Positions 17,574 through 25,917 are shown, counted from the stretch's first letter. The stretch: 64,000 bases of DNA from Inquilinus sp. Marseille-Q2685 (GCF_916619195.1 NZ_CAKAKL010000002.1:1056001-1120000), one strand, 5' to 3'. Numbers and translations are program-made. Notes: generated from the letters alone by a model not told the origin.

Positions 17574-18171
17574 ACTTCCCCAGCTGCCCTACTCGCAGAA
17601 CGCCCTCGCCGAGCGCGGCATGTGCCAGGAGACGCTGGAGCTGCATCACGGCAAGCACCACCAGGCCTACGTCACGGCGCTGAACGGCTTCGTCGAGAAG
17701 GACGACTCGCTGAAGGGCAAGTCGCTCGAGGAGATCGTCACCTTCGCCTACGGCAAGGACAACCTAGCGCCGGTGTTCAACAATGCCGGCCAGCATTGGA
17801 ACCACATCCTGTTCTGGCAGAACCTGTCGCCGAAAGGCGGCGCCATCCCGGGCGCGCTGGAGAAGAAGATCACCGAGGATCTCGGCGGCGTGCAGGCCTT
17901 CAAGGACGCCTTCAAGGCGGCTGCGATCGGCCAGTTCGGCTCCGGCTGGGCCTGGCTGGTGCTGGGCAAGGACGGTAAGCTGAAGATCACCAAGACCCCG
18001 AACGGCTCCAACCCGCTCGCCACCGGCGAGGGCAAGGTGCTGCTCGGCCTCGACGTGTGGGAGCACAGCTACTATCTGGACTTCCGCAACCGCCGTCCGG
18101 ACTACGCCCAGAACTTCCTCGACAAGCTCGCCAACTACGAGTTCGCCGAGGCCCAGCTCAAGGCCGCCTGA
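17563..18171 (+). CDS. sodB: Superoxide dismutase, Fe type
   Basis: A 202-residue cytoplasmic enzyme converting superoxide to peroxide and oxygen. The metal ligands lie in TLELHHGKHHQAY (first His), AGQHWNHILFW (second His) and LGLDVWEHSYYLDF (Asp and third His). The overall wording (FELPQLPY at the start, FGSGWAWLV) fits bacterial Fe-SOD. The first codons overlap the end of the SufR-like gene in another frame. A strong terminator follows 10 bp after the stop. Confidence 0.96.
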   Translation: MAFELPQLPYSQNALAERGMCQETLELHHGKHHQAYVTALNGFVEKDDSLKGKSLEEIVTFAYGKDNLAPVFNNAGQHWNHILFWQNLSPKGGAIPGALEKKITEDLGGVQAFKDAFKAAAIGQFGSGWAWLVLGKDGKLKITKTPNGSNPLATGEGKVLLGLDVWEHSYYLDFRNRRPDYAQNFLDKLANYEFAEAQLKAA

Positions 18172-18180
18172 CGCCGATCC

Positions 18181-18232
18181 CGCCCGCCAGTCCGGTATCC
18201 TTCAAGGGAATCGGGCTGGCGGGCGCCCTTTT
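18181..18232 (+). terminator. Rho-independent terminator of sodB
   Basis: cgcccgccag (18181-18190) pairs perfectly with ctggcgggcg (18216-18225), and the sequence continues into cccttttcc. It lies directly after the sodB stop. Confidence 0.8.
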
Positions 18233-18255
18233 CCGACGGCCCTCAGGGACAGACC

Positions 18256-18825
18256 TTGGTCGCGCGCACCTCGCTTCGCTACAACCCGGACCCGCACCAC
18301 CCACCGGCGGTGCCCCGCGACCGTTTCGCCGAGGCGCTGTCGCGCCTGACCGCGACCATCTGCGTGGTCGGGGCGACGGAGCCCGACGGCACCCGGCACG
18401 GCCGCACCGCCACGGCGGTGATGTCGCTGGCGGCCGATCCGCCGACCATGCTGGTGTCGATCGACCGCACCAGCGCCATGGCCGGGGTGATCGAGGCGAC
18501 CGAGGGATTCTCTGTCGCCATGCTGGCCGAGCACCAGGACGAGGTCGCCGACGCCTTCGCCGGCAAGCTGCCGATCGCCCGCTCCGAACGCTTCACCCGC
18601 GGCACCTGGTCCGCTTGGCCCTCAGGCCGGCCGAAGCTGGAGGAAGCGGTCGCCGTGATCGACTGCCACCTGATCGGGCTGACCGAGGTGACCACCCATA
18701 TCCTGTTCGTCGGCCTAGTCACCGAGGTCGAGACCCGCGACGCCTCCCCCCTGCTCTGGAGCCTGCGCCGCTATGCCGGCGTCGCCGCACGACGGGCCGC
18801 GACGTCCGGGGTGGATGAGGACTGA
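18256..18825 (+). CDS. Flavin reductase-like, FMN-binding split-barrel protein
   Basis: A 189-residue protein of the flavin reductase family that usually supplies reduced FMN to a monooxygenase or acts as an oxidoreductase. Family features are FAEALSRLTATICVVGATEPDG, RTATAVMSLAADPPTMLVSID, a central FSVAMLAEHQDEVADAFAG and the C-terminal THILFVGLVTEVETRD. The start is a TTG at 18256 with AGGGA about 6 bp upstream; there is no suitable ATG nearby. No partner monooxygenase is in the window. Confidence 0.85.
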   Translation: MVARTSLRYNPDPHHPPAVPRDRFAEALSRLTATICVVGATEPDGTRHGRTATAVMSLAADPPTMLVSIDRTSAMAGVIEATEGFSVAMLAEHQDEVADAFAGKLPIARSERFTRGTWSAWPSGRPKLEEAVAVIDCHLIGLTEVTTHILFVGLVTEVETRDASPLLWSLRRYAGVAARRAATSGVDED

Positions 18826-18826
18826 G

Positions 18827-19321
18827 TCACGGCATTTCAGACCTGATCCGCAGCATCAGGGTCATGGGCTGCACCGGCGATTCCTGGAATCCGTAGTGCT
18901 CGTAGAATCGTTTGGCCCGCTCGTGCAGCGCGTGGACGAGCAGGGCACGGACCCCGGCATTCTGCGAGATGGCCTGGACACGGAGCACCGCATCCTGCAG
19001 CAGCGCTGCTCCCAGTACGATGCCCTGGGCGTGGAGATCGACCGCGAGCCTCGCCAGCACCATCACAGGCACCGGATCGGGCATGTTTCGTCGGACAGCA
19101 CCGGTCGCATCCCGATGCGCGACCGCCCCTGCAGACAATGCGTAATAGCCGAAAACGCGATGCTCGGCGTCGGCCACGACGAAGGTGCGGCTGGCTCCGT
19201 TCAAGTGGTTGGCCAGCGCCCGGCGCTTCAGCCAGTCGTTGAGCGACGGTTCGCCGCAATCAAAGGCGTCGAGGTGATGGGCTGCAGCCAGGGGCTGCGG
19301 CGCCGAGAGCTGCAAGCTCAC
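18827..19321 (-). CDS. GNAT-type toxin (TacT-like acetyltransferase)
   Basis: A 164-residue GNAT protein. TacT toxins acetylate aminoacyl-tRNAs and stop translation. Family hallmarks are LDAFDCGEPSLNDWLKRRALANHL near the N-terminus, VMVLARLAVDLHAQGIVLGAALLQDA for acetyl-CoA binding, and the C-terminal AKRFYEHYGFQESPVQPMTLML. The GTG start overlaps the antitoxin stop (GTGA). It belongs to a two-gene operon with the upstream DUF1778-type antitoxin, the usual gene order. Confidence 0.9.
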   Translation of the reverse strand: MSLQLSAPQPLAAAHHLDAFDCGEPSLNDWLKRRALANHLNGASRTFVVADAEHRVFGYYALSAGAVAHRDATGAVRRNMPDPVPVMVLARLAVDLHAQGIVLGAALLQDAVLRVQAISQNAGVRALLVHALHERAKRFYEHYGFQESPVQPMTLMLRIRSEMP

Positions 19322-19590
19322 GCCTTGCCGGTGCGCCAGGGAGCCTTGACGGCCATCAGGCGTTCAAAGCCCGGATTGGCGGCCGGCGGAGCGTCGAGCA
19401 TGCTCGCGAACTGCCGGAACTTTTCCGCGTCCAGGTTGAAAAAGACCTGATCGAGCACGATCGATTGCGCCCGCTCGCAGGCGGTCTCCAACATGAAATC
19501 CGAGCGGCTCTTGCCCAGCAGGTCCGCAGCGCGGTCGATCAGATCGCGCTGCTCGGGCAGAGCGCGCAGATTGATGGCGGCATCACGCAT
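19318..19590 (-). CDS. DUF1778 (TacA-like) ribbon-helix-helix antitoxin
   Basis: A 90-residue protein with an N-terminal ribbon-helix-helix (AINLRALPEQRDLIDRAADLLGKSRSDFMLETACERA) and a C-terminal toxin-neutralising tail (NPGFERLMAVKAPW). It starts at 19590 (MRDAAINLR); the frame continues upstream through the operator and is rejected there. It should bind the palindrome at 19617-19646 and repress its own operon together with the GNAT toxin. The toxin gene overlaps its stop. Confidence 0.9.
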   Translation of the reverse strand: MRDAAINLRALPEQRDLIDRAADLLGKSRSDFMLETACERAQSIVLDQVFFNLDAEKFRQFASMLDAPPAANPGFERLMAVKAPWRTGKA

Positions 19591-19616
19591 GGCCCACCTC
19601 ACGCTCGCATACACAA

Positions 19617-19646
19617 TTGCTATACAAGATGGATGACGTATAGCAA
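19617..19646. promoter_or_regulatory. Operator/promoter of the tacAT-like pair
   Basis: TTGCTATAC (19617-19625) and GTATAGCAA (19638-19646) are perfect inverted copies 12 bp apart, 27 bp upstream of the antitoxin start. On the minus strand the arms also resemble -35 (TTGCTA) and -10 (TATAGC) elements, so binding would block the promoter. Confidence 0.7.
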
Positions 19647-19659
19647 ATGTCAACACGAT

Positions 19660-20325
19660 CTACCCGTGCCGATGGTCGTCCTCCGGCAGTTCCAGCTTGA
19701 ACGCCTCCTTCAGCTCTGAGATCTGGCCCGGCGACAGCAGCCGCGGGTTGAGGCCGCGCAGCAGCAGGTGCAGCTTCGCCGTCTCCTCCAGCTCCTCCGT
19801 CGCGTAGACCGCCGCCTCCAGGCTCTCCCCCGCCACCACCGGGCCGTGATTGGCCAGCAGCACCGAGGAATAGCGGCCGGCCAGGCCGCGGATGGCGTCG
19901 GCCACCGCCGGGTCGCCCGGCCGGTAATAGGGCACCAGCGCCGTCGCCCCGACCCGCATCAGGTAATAGGCGGTCAGGGGCGGCAGCACCGCCTTCGGAT
20001 CGATGCCCGGCAGCATCGACACCGCGACCGAATGGGTCGAGTGCAGATGCACGATGGCGCGGGCCGAACCGCGCGTCTCGTAGAGCGCCCCGTGCAGCGG
20101 GATCTCCTTGGTCGGCTTGTCGCCCGACAGCAGGCGTCCTTCGGCGTCGAGCCGCGACAGCCGCGCCGGGTCGAGGAAGCCGAGCGAGGCGTTGGTCGGC
20201 GTCACCAGCCAGCCGCCATCGTCCAGCCGGACGCTGATGTTGCCGGAGGAGCCGGGCGTCAGCCCGCGCTCGAACAGCGAGCGGCCGAAGCGGCAGATGT
20301 CCTCGCGCAGCCTGGTCTCGTCCAT
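19660..20325 (-). CDS. otnC: 3-oxo-tetronate 4-phosphate decarboxylase (class II aldolase family)
   Basis: A 221-residue class II aldolase/adducin protein. OtnC decarboxylates 3-oxo-tetronate 4-phosphate to dihydroxyacetone phosphate. The fold markers are ERGLTPGSSGNISVRL for phosphate binding, the metal histidines in AIVHLHSTHSVAVS, and a third His in LLANHGPVVAG. The assignment is made by context: ltnD, otnI and otnK homologues lie across the divergent promoter. It follows the LacI-type gene by 21 bp and has GGAAGGA before its ATG. Confidence 0.88.
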   Translation of the reverse strand: MDETRLREDICRFGRSLFERGLTPGSSGNISVRLDDGGWLVTPTNASLGFLDPARLSRLDAEGRLLSGDKPTKEIPLHGALYETRGSARAIVHLHSTHSVAVSMLPGIDPKAVLPPLTAYYLMRVGATALVPYYRPGDPAVADAIRGLAGRYSSVLLANHGPVVAGESLEAAVYATEELEETAKLHLLLRGLNPRLLSPGQISELKEAFKLELPEDDHRHG

Positions 20326-20346
20326 GGATCCTTCCTTCTATGCCGG

Positions 20347-21351
20347 TCAGGCGGTGGCGCCGGCGATGAGCTCGAAGCCGAGATCGACGACGGCCGGCGG
20401 CTCGCGGCCGCACACCAGCCGCGCCCCGACCTCGCCCATCTCCACCCGCGGCGAGCGGATGGTGGACAGCGGCTGCGGCAACGCCTGGCCCAGGTCGAGC
20501 CCGTTGAAGCCGAACAGCGCCACCCGGCCCGGCACCGCGAGGCCGCGGGCGAGGCACAGGAAACAGCCGCCCATCGCCATGTCGTCGTTGGAGAAATAGA
20601 CCGCGTCGACCCGGTCGTCGCGGTCGAGGATGCGGGCCAGCCCTTCCCGCCCCGAGGCGGCGGAGGACCGGCCCGGCAGCAGCTCGGTCGCGACCAGGGC
20701 CGCCGGGCTCTCCGCCAGCGCCTCGCGGAAGCCCTCGAAGCGCTTGGCCGCGCGCCGGTCGTGGCCCAGATCGTGGCCGACATAGGCGAGGCGGCGATAG
20801 CCGCGCTCGACCAGGTGCCGGGCGCTGGCCCGGCCGACCGCCCGGTTCGACAGGCCGACGACGATGTCGAGCCCGGCGCCGTCGAGATCCATCAGCTCGG
20901 CCACGCGGATCCCGGCATTGGCCAGCATCGCCCGGCCGCGGTCGGTGTGCTCCAGCCCGGTGACGATCAGCCCGGCCGGGCGCCAGGCCAGCATCGCCTC
21001 GATCAGCCCCTCCTCCCGCTCCGGGTCGTAGTCGGTGACACCGACGACCGGCCGGTACCCCGCGGCGTCGAGCACGTCCTCAGCCCCGCGCAAGACGTCG
21101 GGAAAGACGATGTTGGCCAGCGACGGGATGATCACCCCGACCAGGTTCGAGCCGGCGGAGGACAGGGTGCCGGCCAGGCGGTTCGGCACGTAGCCGAGGC
21201 GCCGCACCACCTCCAGCACCCGCTCGCGCGTCTCGCCGGCCACCGGCCCGCCGCGCAGCACCCGCGACGCGGTGATCTTGCTGACCCCGGCGCCGCGCGC
21301 GACATCCGCCAGCGTGATGCCCCTGGGATCGGGCCGTCTCGTGCGCGCCAT
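20347..21351 (-). CDS. LacI-family regulator of the acid-sugar cluster
   Basis: A 334-residue repressor with an N-terminal LacI helix-turn-helix (TLADVARGAGVSKITASRVLRGG, then a hinge VVRRLGYVPNRLAGTL) and a periplasmic-binding-protein-like sensor domain (NLVGVIIPSLANIVFPDVLRGAE ... VALFGFNGLDLGQALPQPLSTI). The start at 21351 has AGAGGA 6 bp upstream; ATGs at 21381/21384 are less well placed. It is cotranscribed with otnC and divergent from the transport and catabolic genes. It probably binds the two operators between the arms and is released by an acid-sugar metabolite. Confidence 0.9.
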   Translation of the reverse strand: MARTRRPDPRGITLADVARGAGVSKITASRVLRGGPVAGETRERVLEVVRRLGYVPNRLAGTLSSAGSNLVGVIIPSLANIVFPDVLRGAEDVLDAAGYRPVVGVTDYDPEREEGLIEAMLAWRPAGLIVTGLEHTDRGRAMLANAGIRVAELMDLDGAGLDIVVGLSNRAVGRASARHLVERGYRRLAYVGHDLGHDRRAAKRFEGFREALAESPAALVATELLPGRSSAASGREGLARILDRDDRVDAVYFSNDDMAMGGCFLCLARGLAVPGRVALFGFNGLDLGQALPQPLSTIRSPRVEMGEVGARLVCGREPPAVVDLGFELIAGATA

Positions 21352-21484
21352 CGGGATCCTCTGCGTCGACTCGGCCTCCATCATCCCCGCATCCCCGGTG
21401 CGAGCGGAAGCCCTCGTTCCGCCCGGCTCCGGCCCCCCGGGCAGCCTCGCCCTTGACGCCGCGGCCGGCTTCGCCCAAGAGTAT

Positions 21485-21498
21485 TGATACCGATATCA
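21485..21498. promoter_or_regulatory. LacI-type operator O1
   Basis: TGATACCGATATCA is a near-palindrome with central CG, typical of LacI-family operators. It matches O2 at 12 of 14 positions. Confidence 0.65.
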
Positions 21499-21551
21499 TC
21501 ATAGCGCAACGAGATCCAAAGCCTTTGAGGAGATCGGCCACGGCCCGATGA

Positions 21552-21565
21552 TGATACCGGTGTCA
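21552..21565. promoter_or_regulatory. LacI-type operator O2
   Basis: TGATACCGGTGTCA is a near-palindrome 67 bp from O1 and 32 bp upstream of the MFS start codon. The shared consensus is TGATACCGRTRTCA. Confidence 0.65.
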
Positions 21566-21597
21566 ATATCCGTCACGGACGAGCCGAGGGAGGAAGG

Positions 21598-22905
21598 ATG
21601 AGCGTCCAAGCCATGCCGTTGCCGCGCGAAACGGCGGGAGCGATCGAGAAGCGGGTCTACCGCAAGGTGTTCTGGCGCATCGTGCCGTTCCTGATGCTGT
21701 GCTACGTGATCGCCTATCTCGACCGCGTCAATGTCGGCTTCGCCAAGCTGCAGATGTCGCAGGACCTCGGCTTCAGCGAGGCGGTGTTCGGCCTGGGCGC
21801 CGGCATCTTCTTCGTCGGCTATTTCCTGTTCGAGGTGCCGAGCAACGTCATCCTGCACCGGGTCGGCGCCCGGGTCTGGATCGCCCGGATCATGATCACC
21901 TGGGGCATCGTCTCCGCCGCCTTCATGTTCGTGCCCTCGGCACCGTGGTTCTACGCCCTGCGCTTCCTGCTGGGCCTCGCCGAGGCCGGCTTCTACCCCG
22001 GCATCATCCTGTACCTGACCTATTGGTACCCGTCGCATCGCCGGGCCAAGATCATCGCCGTGTTCATGGCCGCGATCCCGGTGTCCGGCATCTTCGGCAA
22101 CCCGCTGTCGGGCTGGATCATGGATGCCTTCCACGAGACGCACGGCCTGGCCGGCTGGCAGTGGATGTTCCTGATCGAGGCGATTCCCGCCGTGCTGATC
22201 GGCCTGGCCGTGCTGCTGGTGCTCGACAACAGCGTCCGCGACGCGAAATGGCTGACAGACGAGGAGAAGGCGGTGATCGAGCGCGAGATCGCGGCCGACG
22301 CCAAGGGCAAGGACAGCCCCGCCTCGCTCGGCGCCGTGTTCCGTGACGGCCGGGTCTGGCTGTCCTGCTTCATCTACTTCGCCTTCGTCAGCGGCCAGTA
22401 CGGGCTGACCTTCTGGATGCCGACCCTGGTCAAGGCCACCGGCGTCACCGGCAACCTCAACATCGGCCTGATCAGCGCCATCCCCTTCCTGTGCGCTGTC
22501 GTCGCCATGATCCTGTTCGGGCAGAGCGCCGACCGGCGCCGCGAGCGGCGCTGGCACCTGGTGATCCCGGCGGCCATGGGCGCGGTCGGCTTCGTCGTCG
22601 CGGCGACCGCCAGCGACACCGCGGTCGCGATCGCCTTCCTGTCGCTGGCCGCGGCCGGCGTCCTGACCTGCGCGCCGCTGTTCTGGTCGCTGCCCACCGC
22701 CTTCCTGCACGGCGCAGCCGCCGCGGCCGGCATCGCCATGATCAACTCGATCGGCAACCTGGCCGGCTTCGTCAGCCCCTATGCCATCGGCCTGTTGAAG
22801 GACCTGACCGGCAGCACCGAATTCGGCATGTATATGCTGGCGGTCATGCTGGTGCTGGGCGCCGCCGCCGTCCTGACCACCCCCGCGAAGCTCGTCAACC
22901 GCTAG
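21598..22905 (+). CDS. MFS transporter, anion:cation symporter type (acid-sugar uptake)
   Basis: A 435-residue, 12-helix major facilitator. The N-terminal part (VFWRIVPFLMLCYVIAYLDRVNVGFAKLQM) and FFVGYFLFEVPSNVILHRVGARVWIARIM are characteristic of the ACS/tartrate-permease subgroup. A well-placed AGGGAGGAAGG precedes the ATG. It leads the plus-strand operon MFS-ltnD-otnI-otnK, so the likely substrate is a four-carbon sugar acid such as L-threonate or erythronate. The operator O2 is immediately upstream. Confidence 0.9.
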   Translation: MSVQAMPLPRETAGAIEKRVYRKVFWRIVPFLMLCYVIAYLDRVNVGFAKLQMSQDLGFSEAVFGLGAGIFFVGYFLFEVPSNVILHRVGARVWIARIMITWGIVSAAFMFVPSAPWFYALRFLLGLAEAGFYPGIILYLTYWYPSHRRAKIIAVFMAAIPVSGIFGNPLSGWIMDAFHETHGLAGWQWMFLIEAIPAVLIGLAVLLVLDNSVRDAKWLTDEEKAVIEREIAADAKGKDSPASLGAVFRDGRVWLSCFIYFAFVSGQYGLTFWMPTLVKATGVTGNLNIGLISAIPFLCAVVAMILFGQSADRRRERRWHLVIPAAMGAVGFVVAATASDTAVAIAFLSLAAAGVLTCAPLFWSLPTAFLHGAAAAAGIAMINSIGNLAGFVSPYAIGLLKDLTGSTEFGMYMLAVMLVLGAAAVLTTPAKLVNR

Positions 22906-22926
22906 GATCGGACGAGGAGGATCGAA

Positions 22927-23835
22927 ATGACCAAACGTGCTGCCGTGATCGGGCTGGGCTCGATGGGTCTGGGCATGGCCCTGTCGCTGCGCCGGGCCGG
23001 CTTCGAGGTCGCCGGCTGCGACCTGTCCACCGCCGCGGTCGAGCGCCTGGTCGCCGCCGGCGGCACCGGCGCCGCCACCCCGGCCGAGGCCGCGGCGGGC
23101 GCCGACATCGTCATCTCGGTCGTGGTCAACGCGGCCCAGACCGAATCGGTGCTGTTCGGCGAGTCCGGCTGCGCCGCCGCGATGCCGCAGGGAGCGGTCT
23201 TCGTCTCGTCCGCCACCATGGCGCCGGAAGCGGCACGCAGCCTGGCCGAGCGGCTGGAGGCGACCGGCCGGCACTATCTCGACGCGCCGATCAGCGGCGG
23301 CGCCCAGCGCGCGGCCGAGGGCGCGCTGACCATCCTCGCCTCCGGCAGCGCCGCAGCCTTCGCCGCGGCCCGGCCGGCGCTCGACGCCATGGCGGCGAAG
23401 CTCTACGAGCTCGGCGACGCGCCCGGCACCGGGGCCGCCTTCAAGATGGTGAACCAGCTGCTGGCCGGGGTGCACATCGCCGCCGCCTGCGAGGCGATCG
23501 CCTTCGCCGCCCGCCAGGGCCTGGACATCCGCAAGGTCTATGAGGTGATCACCGCCTCGGCCGGCAATTCCTGGATGTTCGAGAACCGCATCCCGCATGT
23601 GCTGGACGGCGACTATGCGCCGCGCAGCGCGGTCGACATCTTCACCAAGGATCTCGGTATCGTGATGGACATGGCGCGCAGCGGGAAGTTCCCGGTGCCG
23701 GTGGCCGGCGCCGCGCTGCAGATGTTCCTGATGACCGCCGCCGCGGGTATGGGCCGGGACGACGACGCCTCCGTCGCCCGGCTCTACGCCCAGATCGCCG
23801 GCCTCGACCTGCCCGGCGCGCCGAAGGAAGGATAG
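22927..23835 (+). CDS. ltnD: L-threonate dehydrogenase (beta-hydroxyacid dehydrogenase family)
   Basis: A 302-residue NAD-dependent enzyme expected to oxidise L-threonate at C2 to 2-oxotetronate. The N-terminal Rossmann motif is GLGSMGLGMALSLRRAGFEVAGCDL, the substrate loop is DAPISGGAQRAAEGALTI, and the catalytic-lysine region is FKMVNQLLAGVHIAAACEA (K in KMVN). The closest family is 3-hydroxyisobutyrate dehydrogenase; the LtnD role is given by its neighbours otnI and otnK. A DenD-like erythronate specificity cannot be excluded. It lies 21 bp after the transporter and 5 bp before otnI. Confidence 0.88.
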   Translation: MTKRAAVIGLGSMGLGMALSLRRAGFEVAGCDLSTAAVERLVAAGGTGAATPAEAAAGADIVISVVVNAAQTESVLFGESGCAAAMPQGAVFVSSATMAPEAARSLAERLEATGRHYLDAPISGGAQRAAEGALTILASGSAAAFAAARPALDAMAAKLYELGDAPGTGAAFKMVNQLLAGVHIAAACEAIAFAARQGLDIRKVYEVITASAGNSWMFENRIPHVLDGDYAPRSAVDIFTKDLGIVMDMARSGKFPVPVAGAALQMFLMTAAAGMGRDDDASVARLYAQIAGLDLPGAPKEG

Positions 23836-23840
23836 GATCG

Positions 23841-24626
23841 ATGCCGCGCTTCGCCGCCAATCTCAGCCTGATGTTCACCGAGTGGGACTTCCTCGACCGC
23901 TTCGACGCGGCGGCCGGGGCGGGCTTCACCGCGGTCGAGTACCTGTTCCCCTACGAGCATCCGCCCGAGGCGATCGCCGAACGGCTGTCCCGCAACGGCC
24001 TGACCCAGGCCCTGTTCAACCTGCCGCCCGGCGACTGGGCCAAGGGCGAGCGCGGCCTGGCCGCCCTGCCCGAACGGGCGGAGGAGTTCCGCGCCTCCGT
24101 CGCCACCGCCCTGACCTACGCCGAGGCCACCGGCGTCGGCCGCGTGCACATGATGAGCGGCAATGCCGACCCGGCCGACCCGCGGGCGCAGCAGGCCTGG
24201 CGCGAGGCGACATCCTTCGCCGCCGAGGCCTTCGCCGCCAAGGGCATCGACGTGCTGCTGGAGCCGCTGAACACGCGCGACATGCCGGGTTATTTCCTGG
24301 GCGACTTCAACCGGGCCGCGGCGCTGATCCAGGAGCTGGGGCTGCCCAACCTGAAGCTGCAGTTCGACTGCTACCACCGGCAGATCCTGCACGGCGACGT
24401 GGCCATGGCGCTGCGGGCACTGCTGCCGATCACCGCCCATGTCCAGATCGCCAGCGTGCCGGGCCGGCACGAGCCGGATATCGAGGAGCTGAACTACCCG
24501 TTCCTGTTCCAGGAGCTGGAGCGGCTGGGCTATGCCGGCTTCATCGGCTGCGAGTACCGGCCCCGCGCCGGCACGCTCGAAGGCCTCGGCTGGTTCGCGC
24601 CCTATGCCGGCCGCAAGGAAGGATGA
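23841..24626 (+). CDS. otnI: 2-oxo-tetronate isomerase (hydroxypyruvate isomerase family)
   Basis: A 261-residue TIM-barrel of the hydroxypyruvate isomerase group, converting 2-oxotetronate to 3-oxotetronate. Typical segments are MPRFAANLSLMFTEWDFLDRF, FNLPPGDWAKGERGLAALPER, the metal-binding LLEPLNTRDMPGYFL (Glu) and LQFDCYHRQILHGD (Asp, His), and IGCEYRP (late Glu). It begins 5 bp after ltnD, and otnK begins 10 bp after its stop, so the three are one translation unit. Confidence 0.9.
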   Translation: MPRFAANLSLMFTEWDFLDRFDAAAGAGFTAVEYLFPYEHPPEAIAERLSRNGLTQALFNLPPGDWAKGERGLAALPERAEEFRASVATALTYAEATGVGRVHMMSGNADPADPRAQQAWREATSFAAEAFAAKGIDVLLEPLNTRDMPGYFLGDFNRAAALIQELGLPNLKLQFDCYHRQILHGDVAMALRALLPITAHVQIASVPGRHEPDIEELNYPFLFQELERLGYAGFIGCEYRPRAGTLEGLGWFAPYAGRKEG

Positions 24627-24636
24627 GGAGGAGACG

Positions 24637-25908
24637 ATGACCCTCGTGCTCGGCTGCGTCGCCGACGACTACACCGGCGCGTCGGATCTTGCGAACACCC
24701 TGTCCAAGGCCGGGCTGCGCACGGTCCAGACCATCGGCGTGCCGCGCGACGACCTGAAGCTGCCCGCGGTCGACGCCGTGGTGGTGGCGCTGAAGAGCCG
24801 GTCGATCCCGGCCGCCGATGCGGTGGAGCGCAGCCTGGCCGCGGCCCGTTGGCTGCGCGGCCGCGGCACCGGCCATGTGCTGTTCAAGATCTGTTCGACC
24901 TTCGATTCGACCGATGCCGGCAACATCGGCCCGGTGACCGATGCGCTGCGGGCCGAGATCGGCGCCGGGCCGGCCCTGGTCACTCCCGCCTTCCCGGAGA
25001 CCGGCCGGACCGTCTATCTCGGCCATCTCTTCGTCGGCACCGCGCCGCTGCACGAGAGCCCGCTGAAGGACCACCCGCTGAACCCGATGCGGGATTCGAA
25101 CCTGGTCCGCGTTCTGGGCCGGCAGAGCAAGGCGCCGGTCGCCCTGCTGCCCCTGGCCACGGTGGAGGCCGGGCCGGAGACGGTGCGAACCTATCTCCGC
25201 CAACTGGCCGTGGAAGGCGCCGGCGCGGTGATCGCCGACGCGGTGCTGGACCGGCATCTGGAGACCTTGGGCGTGGTGGCGCTGGACCAGCCGGTGTCGA
25301 CCGGCGCCTCCGGCCTTGGCCTCGGCATCGCCCGGGCGCTGGTCGCCGCCGGCCGGATCATGGCCGCGGACGGGGCCGAGGCGCCGACCCCGACCGGCGG
25401 CCCGGCCGCGATCCTGGCCGGCAGCTGTTCGCAGGCGACGCTGGGCCAGATCGCCGCGGCGGAGCGGAGCATGCCCGTGCTGCGCCTTGACCCGGAGGCG
25501 CTGGCCGCCGATCCCGGCGAGGTCGGGCGGGCGCTCGCCTGGGCCGAGCGGCATCGCGCCGAAGGGCCGGTGCTGATCGCCAGCAGCGCCCCGCCGGAGC
25601 AGGTGGCGGCGGTGCAGCGGAAGCTCGGCCGCGAGGCCGCCGGCCACGCCATCGAGCAGGCGATGGCGCGGATCGCGCTCGGCCTGGTCGAGGCCGGCGT
25701 CCGCCGGCTGGTGGTGGCCGGCGGCGAGACCTCCGGCGCCGTGGTCGATGCCCTGGCCCTGCCCGCCTTCCGCATCGGCGCCGAGATCGCCCCGGGCGTG
25801 CCGGTGCTCTATACGGTCGGCCGCGAGCCGCCGATGGTGCTGGCGCTGAAATCCGGCAATTTCGGCGGCCCGGACTTCTTCGCTGACGCGCTCAGGGCGA
25901 TGCCGTAA
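24637..25908 (+). CDS. otnK: 3-oxo-tetronate kinase (four-carbon acid sugar kinase)
   Basis: A 423-residue kinase of the former DUF1537 family; it phosphorylates 3-oxotetronate at O4 for OtnC. The N-terminal domain begins LGCVADDYTGASDLANTLSKAGL, a family signature, and continues with FKICSTFDSTDAGNIGP and TPAFPETGRTVYLGHLFV. The C-terminal nucleotide-binding domain has ILAGSCSQATLGQI and RLVVAGGETSGAVVDAL. The start at 24637 has GAGGAGGAG-type sequence just upstream. It ends the operon; murB is convergent 10 bp away. Confidence 0.93.
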   Translation: MTLVLGCVADDYTGASDLANTLSKAGLRTVQTIGVPRDDLKLPAVDAVVVALKSRSIPAADAVERSLAAARWLRGRGTGHVLFKICSTFDSTDAGNIGPVTDALRAEIGAGPALVTPAFPETGRTVYLGHLFVGTAPLHESPLKDHPLNPMRDSNLVRVLGRQSKAPVALLPLATVEAGPETVRTYLRQLAVEGAGAVIADAVLDRHLETLGVVALDQPVSTGASGLGLGIARALVAAGRIMAADGAEAPTPTGGPAAILAGSCSQATLGQIAAAERSMPVLRLDPEALAADPGEVGRALAWAERHRAEGPVLIASSAPPEQVAAVQRKLGREAAGHAIEQAMARIALGLVEAGVRRLVVAGGETSGAVVDALALPAFRIGAEIAPGVPVLYTVGREPPMVLALKSGNFGGPDFFADALRAMP

Positions 25909-25917
25909 GGCGCCGCC

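Noticed and set aside
21499-23598. 699-codon minus-strand frame opposite the MFS and ltnD genes
   Set aside because: Shadow of two well-supported plus-strand genes; composition is Gly/Asp/His-rich without a fold.
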